A stretch of 41,629 bases of DNA, from contig JAJDOF010000066.1 in the NCBI GenBank assembly GCA_022340305.1, positions 1-41,629 on the forward strand. Direction: 5' to 3'. This document shows, piece after piece, positions 25,284-35,970 of this stretch. Source of the stretch: Gammaproteobacteria bacterium. Its GTDB lineage: Bacteria > Pseudomonadota > Gammaproteobacteria > GCA-001735895. Numbering within the stretch: position 1 is the stretch's first letter; each line of letters starts with the position of its first letter. The translations under genes were made by a program, and so were the position numbers. The notes beneath the pieces were generated by a model, which worked only from the letters and a program-made list of their open reading frames with translations, was not told the origin of the DNA and did no database searches.

Positions 25284-26327
25284 TTATTCCCCAGATTCGC
25301 CGGCGGAGCTTGCTACCGTTCCATTACTCAATTTTTCAGTTTCTGCTTCCATGTAGTTGATAAGATCTTCAACATCCTGCGTAGTCAGGCCCATATTGGG
25401 CATGCGAACTTTGTATCGATTGAAAAGACTCATCGCCAGGGGATCTTTTTCTGCCAGCATTTTGTCAGGCTCCATCAACCATCGCACCAGCCAGGCGGGA
25501 TCACGCTGTTTTGTCACCCCCTGCAAATCAGGACCGACGCCGTCCTTGCCGAAACCATGGCAAGAGCTGCAACGGGTGCGAAAAATAGTCTCTCCCGGAA
25601 CCATTTTCTTTAGTTTAGGTGCATCGGCATAATCCTTGGTATTAACCGAGGCTGTTTTCCAGTTATGCAACCAGTCACTCATTTGCGTGGCCATAACATA
25701 CGGATCTTCAAAGGGTGAACGCTTCATCCAGCGCCCGGTGGCCTGGTTGCCGATAATCATGCTGAGATTATGATCATTCGGGTTGTCCGGATTATTCTGG
25801 ATATCATCGATGTACAAACCCAGCTTCTTGCGTAACTCGATGATATCCGCCCTGTTACCGGTTAAGAAGGGCCATTCCGGGCCGACATTGAATTTTTTCT
25901 TGTAGGCTTTGAGAACAGTGGGTGTATCGATATCGGGATCGATACTGATCGAGTAGAAAAAAATATCCTTGCCGACACGATCACCCAGGATTTCGGCTAC
26001 TCTTTTAAGTTTCGCGGTCTCCAGCGGGCACAATTCTTCGCAGGAAGTGTATATAAAGTTTATGGCAACGACCTTACCCTCGATCAGGTCGTCGAAAAAC
26101 CTGACTTTTTCGCCATCCTGGGTAATCAGGGTGGGGTTGGGAAAGTAATCTCTGCCCCAGACGGTACTGGTCCCGGGCTTGACCGCGACACTTGCCGTGA
26201 CGACCGGCTGGGCATCGCTGGAGGGAGCCTGGTGGGTGACGCCGTCGTGCGCCAGCGTCACGTTGACAAGCAGCAGCGTGGCAGCGAGGGTGGTGAGCAA
26301 ATTGCCTGGAAAATTAAGCGGGTTCAT
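25284..26327 (-). CDS. SCO1/SenC copper chaperone fused to cytochrome c
   Basis: A 347-residue exported protein. A signal peptide (LLTTLAATLLLVNVTLA) is followed by a SCO domain with copper ligands Cys96 and Cys100 (YTSCEELCP) and His186 (DHNLSM). From about residue 243 there is a class I cytochrome c domain with haem motif CSSCH (Cys253, Cys256, His257) and an axial Met in RMPNMGL (309 or 312). SCO proteins deliver copper to metal centres and act as thiol reductases; the cytochrome may supply or accept electrons. It lies 169 bp downstream of the multicopper oxidase on the same strand, so copper loading of that enzyme, or electron transfer from it, is a reasonable inference. Confidence 0.92.
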   Translation of the reverse strand: MNPLNFPGNLLTTLAATLLLVNVTLAHDGVTHQAPSSDAQPVVTASVAVKPGTSTVWGRDYFPNPTLITQDGEKVRFFDDLIEGKVVAINFIYTSCEELCPLETAKLKRVAEILGDRVGKDIFFYSISIDPDIDTPTVLKAYKKKFNVGPEWPFLTGNRADIIELRKKLGLYIDDIQNNPDNPNDHNLSMIIGNQATGRWMKRSPFEDPYVMATQMSDWLHNWKTASVNTKDYADAPKLKKMVPGETIFRTRCSSCHGFGKDGVGPDLQGVTKQRDPAWLVRWLMEPDKMLAEKDPLAMSLFNRYKVRMPNMGLTTQDVEDLINYMEAETEKLSNGTVASSAGESGE

Positions 26328-26397
26328 TGTGTTTGAATCCTCGGTTTGAAATGAATGCTGGATGGGTAGGATGATAAAGTCCCGGTGGTAAAACGGC

Positions 26398-26426
26398 TGT
26401 GTGCTGGGTCACAGACCCAGCACACA
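26398..26426. terminator. 12-bp perfect hairpin between oxidase and SCO gene
   Basis: TGTGTGCTGGGT and ACCCAGCACACA pair perfectly around a 5-base loop. On the minus strand the stem is followed by GCCGTTTTACC, a short T-run four bases away. It may partially terminate or stabilise the multicopper oxidase transcript and so reduce expression of the downstream SCO gene. Confidence 0.5.
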
Positions 26427-26496
26427 GACAATTTGACTGCCTTACTTACTCTAAAAACATCTTTAGATTAAGGCTGTCTTTCATCCCGGTTTGACC

Positions 26497-29127
<2,631 letters not shown>

Positions 29128-29263
29128 GATGTTGCTCCCAGGGTTCTATAGTCCATAATTTTTGTCGAAATATTTGACCATCGGATACAGGACAGCCAGC
29201 TTCGTACAAATATTACCGATGTATTGATTTCTGTATCACTGGCACATGGAAGAGATTTCCTAG

Positions 29264-29276
29264 CCCAAAGGTACAG
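29264..29276. promoter_or_regulatory. Isolated box 1 motif on the oxidase side
   Basis: CCCAAAGGTACAG at 29264-29276 matches box 1 of the composite element (consensus TACCAAGGTACAG). No ACCC-N5-GGGT partner lies within 60 bp on either side. Its position 137 bp upstream of the multicopper oxidase start makes it a candidate weak site for that gene. Confidence 0.4.
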
Positions 29277-29602
29277 TTTTCGGTCAGACCATGGCCTGAT
29301 AGCAGGTCTGAATCCCGGTAACTTACGGTGTCGTTCCCGGCTGGACTTCCGCATTTCGCGCGGGCTTCATATATCGAGTTACTGCAGCAATCGAGGTTTA
29401 ATCCTTGACTGCAATAGTATCCATCAGATGAAGGTTTGAGCCGTAACCGCGCGTTAAACCTGTGCCCTTTGTTAACGCCTGCTCTCCTTCATGATTCCCT
29501 GTCCCCTGGTCCGGGATGCCAGATTGACGATAGCGACCCCGAAACCGACCTAGGTCTGCCCCGGGGAGGGATTATTGCTCGATCGGCAGGGGATACGCCC
29601 AG

Positions 29603-29669
29603 TACTTTGGTACAGTTTTGCAGGCAAATACCCCGTTTGGGGGATGATCTTCGGGGCATCGATTGTTAT
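29603..29669 (+). promoter_or_regulatory. Composite two-box promoter element, copy B (peroxidase)
   Basis: Box 1 reads TACTTTGGTACAG at 29603-29615; its TAC-TTTG-GTA core is the exact reverse complement of the TAC-CAAA-GTA core in copy A, as expected for a dyad site. Box 2 is ACCC-cgttt-GGGG at 29630-29642, followed by GATG. The TAC motifs start 26 bp apart. A -10-like TGTTAT lies at 29664-29669. Confidence 0.65.
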
Positions 29670-29803
29670 TTTCCAAGCCGTAGTCAAATCGCCGACAGCA
29701 GATTCGATCCAGTGGATTTTTGGGGAGCAGGGGTGATGGGGACATACAGTTTCCCCAGGCCGGACAATTTGTGGCGTCGACACCAGTCAAAGAGAGCTAA
29801 TTC

Positions 29804-32800
29804 ATGAATGATAAATTGCAAAAGATACTCGAGCAGATCTCCCGCATCTCAACCTTCACCACCTTGCTGACCCTTGGGGTGCTGGCGTTGAGTCTGTTGG
29901 CTTTGTCACTTCCCCGGGTCGCGTCAGCGAATCACTGCGGTAACGCGGGCTGCTCGGCAAACGCGGACCTCGCCTTTGACACCGAAGACCTGAAATTCAT
30001 CCTCGATCAGATCAGGATCGCCGAGCGCCACGCCGCGGGCGAGAACCTGGCTGACCTCATTCCCAACAAGAGCCTTCCCTGGGGTCTGCGCACGGTCGAC
30101 GGTTCCTTCAACAACCTGATCCCGGGCCAGGAGGATTTCGGCGCGGCCGACCTCGAATTCCCGGTTTTGGGTGAACGCGATTTTCCGCCGGCGCAGAACG
30201 GCACCAGTTATCTTAGCGGGCAGACCGTGCAGGACTCCACGCCGCGCCTGATCAGCCACCTGATTGTCAACCAGTCGAGCGATAACCCGGCTGCAGTCGC
30301 CGCTGCCATCGCGGAAGGCGGCGTCAATATCGGCCCGGACATCACCGGTATCGACCAGTATTTCATTCCGAATACGGGGCCTGACGCGGCCCTCTCGGCG
30401 CCGACCAACGCCTTCATGACATTCTTCGGCCAGTTCTTCGATCACGGCCTCGACCTGGTAAACAAGGGCGGCAACGGTGTCGTCATGATCCCCTTGCAGC
30501 CGGATGATCCGTTGTATGATCCCACACCCGGTGCACCGAACTTCATGATCATGCCGCGCGCAACCCGTGGCGCCGGCGCCGATGGTATCGTCGGCACCGC
30601 GGATGATACCTTTGTCAATGCCACGACCCCGCACGTCGACCAGCAACAGACCTATGCCTCGGAAGCCTCGTCGCAGATATTGCTGCGACACTACGAGGTC
30701 AGGAACGGCGTGCTGCAGGATAGCGGGCGCCTTCTCAATGGCTATGGTGTCGATCGCGTGCTCGATAGTGCGGACGATGGTGGCATGGCGACCTGGGATA
30801 CCGCCCGGGCGCAAGCCCGGTTGAAATTCGGCATCGACCTCGATGATCACGATGGCAACAACATTCCGATGATCCTGGCCGATCCCTACGGCAACTTCAT
30901 CCCCGGGCCGGTGAGTGGCTTGCCGCAGCTGGTGACCGCGATCGTCGGCGGCATCCCGACACTGCTCGAGGGCAACCTGGCGACTCCGGTGGATGCCAGC
31001 CAGGCGCTGCGGGTCAACCACAGTTTCTTTCTCGACGTGGCTCACACGGCGGCGCCAGAGGGCCTGCCCGACGTGGACACGGTGATCAACCCGCGCACCG
31101 ACGTGCTCAGCGGTCAGGCCACTCGCGGTATTCGCGCGTCTTCACCTGCAGGCTTCTATGACGACGAACTGCTTGGTGCCCACTTTGTCTGTGGTGATGG
31201 CCGCTGCAATGAAAACATCGCCCTCAGTACGGTACATAGCATTTTCCATCACGAGCACAACCGACTCGTCGAGGTGACCAAGCGGGTCCTGCTGGATGCC
31301 GGCGACCTGGTGTTGTTGAACGAGTTTCTGGACGCCCCGGTCGCGGTATTTCCCGCCTGGGCCGGCCTGCCGTTCCCGATCTCCGATGCGGCGCTGACGC
31401 ACCAGGCACAGGCGCGGGTGGCGATTGCCGCGTTGAACCTCGACTGGAACGGCAAGCGTATTTTCCAGGCCGCGAGATTCGGTACCGAGATGCAGTACAA
31501 CCGCATCGTGTTCGATGAATTCGCGCCCACCATCGCCGGACTGAAAGATGTCTTCACCGGTTTTCACACCAGCATCGACCCGGCGATTACGGCTGAATTC
31601 TCCCAGTCCGTTTATCGCTTCGGACACTCCATGCTGACCGAGACGGTGGATCGTTACGACGCTAATTTCAATCCCATTGTCGAGGCAGTTAGCGGAGACC
31701 CGGCGCAGTTGGGACTATTCGAGGCCTTCCTCAATCCGCTCGCGCTGTATAATGCCGATGCCAACGGTGTGCCCACGCTCGATCCCGAGGCTGCAACGGG
31801 CGCCGTCATCCGCGGCCTCACGCGCACCACGGCCAACGAGATCGACGAATTCGTCACCGGAGCCTTGCAGAACAACCTGGTCGGTCTGCCACTGGATCTC
31901 GGCGCCCTCAACATCGCCCGCGGACGCGATGTGGGTAACCCGTCATTGAACGCCGCGCGGCGCATGTTCTATTCGGCGACCGCCGACTCCCGGCTTACGC
32001 CCTACGCGCACTGGGCCGACTATGCGGACAACCTGCGGCACGAGGCCTCGCTGGTAAATTTCATCGCCGCATACGGAACCCACGTGACACTCGCCGGTGT
32101 GGACGGGATCGTCGGTAACGCGGACGATCCCTACCAGAGCTACGCCGAGCGACGTGCGGCGGCCTGCGCCATCGTCGGCGAACTGACCACCATCAATGAT
32201 CTTACCCCGGATCCGGCGGCGTATTGCGTGCGCAACGGTTTCGGCACACCGCCCCCGACGCCGGCTGACGCGATGGACTTCCTTTACAGCATGGGCGCCT
32301 GGCAGAGCGACGCCAACGGTCGCACGATTACCGGCCTGGACGACGTCGATTTCTGGAACGGGGGCCTCGCAGAAGAGCGCATGCCGTTCGGTGGCTATCT
32401 CGGTTCGACCCACAACTACGTGTTCGAGTCGCAGATGGAAAGTCTGCAAAATGGCGATCGCTTCTACTACGTGGGGCGTACCGCCAACCTGCACCTGCTC
32501 GCCGAGCTCGAATCCAATACCTTCACCGCGCTTGCCATGCGCAGCACCGATCTCGGTGAGCAGGACGGCGGTAAAATGTCGCTCAACATATTCCTGACAG
32601 CGGATGCCATTCTCGAGGTCGATCAGGCCCAGCAGTTCAACGCCACGGGCGATGGCACGACGGCCGATCCCACGGGCACCGCGGAGCTGACCCCGCTGGT
32701 TATCCGTGATGCGAGCCTGGCGACTACCAACGTTTTTATTGCCGACACGACGCGTTTTCTGCAGTTTACCGGCGCGGTACACGCGACCATCAATGGTACC

Positions 32801-35332
32801 AGCGGCGACGATACCATACTTGGCGGTATTGACGACGACACGATACTCGGCGGTGCGGGCAACGACCGCATCGACGCGGGAGATGGCCCCGACCTGGTCG
32901 AGGGTGGAAGCGGCGATGACATCATCACCGACCTCGGCGGCATGGACGTGATCCAGGGCGGCGCCGGCAACGACGCCATCTCGAGCGGCAACGAGGCCGA
33001 CGTAATCTTTGGTGACGAGGGCAACGACTTCATCGTCAATCCGAGCGAGTTCGGCGAGATCTTTGCCGGCCTCGGGGACGATTACATTCTCGACGGACCC
33101 AGTAACAGCCACATTCGGGGCGGCGCCGGCGCCGACTGGATGGAAAACCTGGGCGGCGGTGCGGACCTGTTCCAGGGCGACAACGGTGCGGCGCCCGAGG
33201 CGGGCGAACCCCCGATCAAGGGTCACGACGTATTCATCAACCGCGCCGGTAACGCCGACGGCGACATGGAAAGCGGTGACGACATTTACGTCGACGGTCC
33301 CGGCATCGACCGGGTCGTGGGCCAGCTGGGATTCGACTGGGTGAGCTTTGCGAATGATCGCTTCGGGGTCGACGTCGACCTTGACCTGTTCGTTCTCGAG
33401 CCACCCAAGGTACCCTCATCGAACGCCACGGTACTGAACCGTTATGACCGTGTCGAAGGCCTCAGTGGCTCGCGCCACAGTGATGTGCTGCGCGGCACGC
33501 CGAATCAATTTGGCGTCGCTGTAGTCGGCGAAGTGGGCATCGGCATCGGTGGCGGACCGGGTAACGAGCTGGTCAACTTCGACCTGATCACCGGGCTCAG
33601 TGAACTCGTACCGCTGAGCGAACGCGCAGATCTACCGAATGATCCGGTGACCGGTGAAGCCCAGTTCGGCTGGGCCGATGGCGAAATCATTCTTGGCGGC
33701 GCAGGAAGCGACCTCATGGTCGGCGAGGGCGGCGATGACATCATCGACGGCGACGCCGCGCTCGCGGTAATGATCGCAACGCCCGACCCGGCGATCAGAA
33801 CCGGGCCGGAATGGGTGGCGTATCGCGCCGCCAGATCGCTCGCTGTATCGACCGCATCTCAGGCTGAAAAGGATGCGAAGGCTGCGCTGGCCTTTGTCGA
33901 GGCAGGCGAGGCGGCACAGCTTGCGCTGGATGCGGCGACTGCGTCCGCCACGGCGGCGATCGCCGCGGCCGATGCCGCCGCGGCCGCATTGACCAACGAT
34001 ATTACCGTCAAGTCCGAAGTCACCAACTTCATTAGTGGTGGACGCCTGTCTGGTGCACGGCTGATACAGCGGCAGATCTGGCAGGACTTCGTCAACCGAT
34101 GTGGCGCACTGCTGATCGATCTCGATATGCAGCTACAGGAAACTACTGCCGATACCGCGGCTGAAGCGGTTGCGCTGCAGGCGCAGGCGGTTGCGAAGCA
34201 GATTGCCTCGCAGCAGTCAGCCCTGGAAGCGACTGCCGCGGCATCAGCCCTGGCCGCGGAGACGGCCCAGGTTGACCTGGTCGTGGCGCAGGCCGCTCTG
34301 CCGGCTGACGTCATGACGCTGGTTCCCAGCATGGAAGATCTGCTGGATGCCGTGTTCGAAGGCTTCATCAATCCGGGTGAGCTGTCGATTTCGCGCGTAA
34401 TCAGCGATAACGACCCGACCGATATCGATACGGATACGGCTGTATTCCAGGGCAAGCGACTGAACTACACGATCAACGTGAGTGCGGTTCCGGGTTTCAT
34501 CATGGTTACCGATAACCGCAACTTTACCAATCTCGTGGGTGTTGGCGGCGGAATTTTTGTCGGCAATGGACGCGATCTGCTGAGGAACGTTGAACGGCTG
34601 AAATTCGAGGACGAGACCGTTATCGTCGGCAACCTGCCTGGACGCACCGAAAACACCAGTAACAGCGTGGCGCTCGGTCAGGCCGCGGTTACGGGGATTG
34701 CCGAGGTGCCCAATACCCTGACGGCCTCGATTGCGAACGTTACCGACGCTGACAACGTTAGTGTGGAAAATCCTGCTGGTGCGATCAATACTCCGGTCGC
34801 CTGGACCTGGGAGTCTGAATTGCGGCCCGGCAGCGAGGTGTTCACACCGATCATTCGCGTCGGCATCAATGGTATCGGCGCGACCCGGGAGACCAATCCA
34901 ACCCTGGTATTGACTGCCGCCGAAGCGGGACTGCGGGTCAGGGTACAGGGGATATTCAAGGACGACGCCCAGGTGCTGGAAATGGTCCATTCGACACCGC
35001 TGCTGGTCGCGGGTGATCCCCTGGCACCGCCGGGTCCGGTTGCCGGTGCATTTCTGTCGATCCAGTCGGCTACCTTTTCCACGCGCCAGCTGAGGCTGCG
35101 GGTTGATGGCACCGTCGGTCCTATCATCAACACGACCCTTGCCCTGTTTGCGCCGGGAACGACAGACCTCAACGGTAACTGTACCGGCAGCTTCCTTGCC
35201 AACCTGACTTTTGCCCCGGATGGGACTTTCAGCTACGACAGTGGCGGTGGCGGATTTGCGGCGGACCCGGTCAGTGTCTGTGTGAGCTCCAATAACGGCC
35301 TGACGACAGCTGTTCCGACGACTCTGAACTAA
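29804..35332 (+). CDS. Giant animal-type haem peroxidase with RTX repeats
   Basis: An 1842-residue exported protein. A signal sequence (about residues 1-43, ending VASA) precedes an animal haem peroxidase domain (about 60-860). The catalytic residues are intact: Gln210, Asp213 and distal His214 (FGQFFDHGLD), Arg467 and Glu470 (GDGRCNEN), HHEHNRL, and proximal His608 (YRFGHSML). RTX-type GGxGxDxx calcium repeats cover about 998-1110, with a short second set at about 1290-1313. An Ala-rich helical block (about 1340-1510) follows, then the NPGEL...DTAVFQG...LRNVERLKFED domain and an Ig-like domain common to bacterial peroxidases of this family. The architecture recalls MopA-type Mn(II)-oxidising peroxidases. 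It has its own two-box promoter and terminator. Confidence 0.93.
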   Translation: MNDKLQKILEQISRISTFTTLLTLGVLALSLLALSLPRVASANHCGNAGCSANADLAFDTEDLKFILDQIRIAERHAAGENLADLIPNKSLPWGLRTVDGSFNNLIPGQEDFGAADLEFPVLGERDFPPAQNGTSYLSGQTVQDSTPRLISHLIVNQSSDNPAAVAAAIAEGGVNIGPDITGIDQYFIPNTGPDAALSAPTNAFMTFFGQFFDHGLDLVNKGGNGVVMIPLQPDDPLYDPTPGAPNFMIMPRATRGAGADGIVGTADDTFVNATTPHVDQQQTYASEASSQILLRHYEVRNGVLQDSGRLLNGYGVDRVLDSADDGGMATWDTARAQARLKFGIDLDDHDGNNIPMILADPYGNFIPGPVSGLPQLVTAIVGGIPTLLEGNLATPVDASQALRVNHSFFLDVAHTAAPEGLPDVDTVINPRTDVLSGQATRGIRASSPAGFYDDELLGAHFVCGDGRCNENIALSTVHSIFHHEHNRLVEVTKRVLLDAGDLVLLNEFLDAPVAVFPAWAGLPFPISDAALTHQAQARVAIAALNLDWNGKRIFQAARFGTEMQYNRIVFDEFAPTIAGLKDVFTGFHTSIDPAITAEFSQSVYRFGHSMLTETVDRYDANFNPIVEAVSGDPAQLGLFEAFLNPLALYNADANGVPTLDPEAATGAVIRGLTRTTANEIDEFVTGALQNNLVGLPLDLGALNIARGRDVGNPSLNAARRMFYSATADSRLTPYAHWADYADNLRHEASLVNFIAAYGTHVTLAGVDGIVGNADDPYQSYAERRAAACAIVGELTTINDLTPDPAAYCVRNGFGTPPPTPADAMDFLYSMGAWQSDANGRTITGLDDVDFWNGGLAEERMPFGGYLGSTHNYVFESQMESLQNGDRFYYVGRTANLHLLAELESNTFTALAMRSTDLGEQDGGKMSLNIFLTADAILEVDQAQQFNATGDGTTADPTGTAELTPLVIRDASLATTNVFIADTTRFLQFTGAVHATINGTSGDDTILGGIDDDTILGGAGNDRIDAGDGPDLVEGGSGDDIITDLGGMDVIQGGAGNDAISSGNEADVIFGDEGNDFIVNPSEFGEIFAGLGDDYILDGPSNSHIRGGAGADWMENLGGGADLFQGDNGAAPEAGEPPIKGHDVFINRAGNADGDMESGDDIYVDGPGIDRVVGQLGFDWVSFANDRFGVDVDLDLFVLEPPKVPSSNATVLNRYDRVEGLSGSRHSDVLRGTPNQFGVAVVGEVGIGIGGGPGNELVNFDLITGLSELVPLSERADLPNDPVTGEAQFGWADGEIILGGAGSDLMVGEGGDDIIDGDAALAVMIATPDPAIRTGPEWVAYRAARSLAVSTASQAEKDAKAALAFVEAGEAAQLALDAATASATAAIAAADAAAAALTNDITVKSEVTNFISGGRLSGARLIQRQIWQDFVNRCGALLIDLDMQLQETTADTAAEAVALQAQAVAKQIASQQSALEATAAASALAAETAQVDLVVAQAALPADVMTLVPSMEDLLDAVFEGFINPGELSISRVISDNDPTDIDTDTAVFQGKRLNYTINVSAVPGFIMVTDNRNFTNLVGVGGGIFVGNGRDLLRNVERLKFEDETVIVGNLPGRTENTSNSVALGQAAVTGIAEVPNTLTASIANVTDADNVSVENPAGAINTPVAWTWESELRPGSEVFTPIIRVGINGIGATRETNPTLVLTAAEAGLRVRVQGIFKDDAQVLEMVHSTPLLVAGDPLAPPGPVAGAFLSIQSATFSTRQLRLRVDGTVGPIINTTLALFAPGTTDLNGNCTGSFLANLTFAPDGTFSYDSGGGGFAADPVSVCVSSNNGLTTAVPTTLN

Positions 35333-35354
35333 GTTTGAGTCGGGGGTCTGTCAA

Positions 35355-35501
35355 GTCCTGATCTGTTGTTGAAGCAGTAGAATATGAGGGCCGGTGTGAC
35401 GTTCACTCCGGCCCTTTTTCAGTGGTCGCCGCGATGACTCTTGATGCATCATGGTCCGGGGGCGCCAGGTCCTGATTTATTGTTAAAGCAGTGAATATGA
35501 G
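35355..35501. repeat. Imperfect direct repeat flanking the terminator
   Basis: GTCCTGATCTGTTGTTGAAG at 35355, continuing CAGTAGAATATGAG, recurs at 35469 as GTCCTGATTTATTGTTAAAG continuing CAGTGAATATGAG. The second copy is not followed by a hairpin. It looks like a partial duplication of the region just after the peroxidase stop codon. Confidence 0.65.
35388..35419 (+). terminator. Rho-independent terminator of the peroxidase gene
   Basis: GGGCCGG...GTGA-cgt-TCAC...CCGGCCC forms an 11-pair stem with one mismatch, followed directly by TTTTT at 35415-35419. It begins 55 bp after the peroxidase stop codon. Confidence 0.85.
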
Positions 35502-35783
35502 CTTCAGTTTGCAGCTCTCTCCGACTCCATTGGGTGCCTGTGCGTGGCCTTTGAAACGATTTTCATCGAAACCGGGTATTTACCAGTCGGCCAGGTACCT
35601 CAGGCGGTAACACCCCCGGTTTCGCCTCTCGGCAGCGCTGCGTTACCCGCCTGCCATCCTGCCAGGCGCTTGCCAAAATGGATCTCCTGTGAACCTGGCG
35701 TGATTGATCGAAAGTCTCTGCACTCCGGGCACTTAGTTATAATTGCTGAGAACTTCTTGGCACAAAGGACCGACAGGAACCAA

Positions 35784-35875
35784 TACCAAGGTCCAGAAAT
35801 GACTGGCCATAGGACTAGAACTGATAGCTTATACCCTGTTTGGGTGATGTGCGGCATCTTATTAATTTCTACTAT
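35784..35875 (+). promoter_or_regulatory. Composite two-box promoter element, copy C (unknown secreted gene)
   Basis: Box 1 is TACCAAGGTCCAG at 35784-35796. A weaker related motif, CACAAAGGACC, lies about 23 bp upstream at 35761. Box 2 is ACCC-tgttt-GGGT at 35833-35845, followed by GATGTG. The TACC motifs start 48 bp apart. A -10-like TACTAT is at 35870-35875, 24 bp after box 2. Confidence 0.66.
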
Positions 35876-35970
35876 GCGCTCGGACAAAACCTGAAAGTGC
35901 ATATCGGAAGATGCGTGCTTAAACAGCAGCAGTCGATCATTCAAGTAAAACCAATAAGGAGCCAGACACC

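Larger units (their letters stand above)
29128..29803. other. Divergent regulatory spacer between oxidase and peroxidase
   Basis: This 676-bp region has no credible gene. It holds one isolated box 1 motif (29264-29276) on the oxidase side and a full two-box promoter element (29603-29669) on the peroxidase side. After that element comes a leader of about 127 nt to the peroxidase ATG. The segment 29300-29600 is otherwise unexplained. Confidence 0.65.
35333..35970. other. Regulatory spacer between the peroxidase and the unknown secreted gene
   Basis: This 638-bp region has no credible gene. It holds the peroxidase terminator (35388-35419), an imperfect direct repeat (35355-35389 and 35469-35501), and the two-box promoter element of the next gene (35784-35875). 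Confidence 0.65.
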
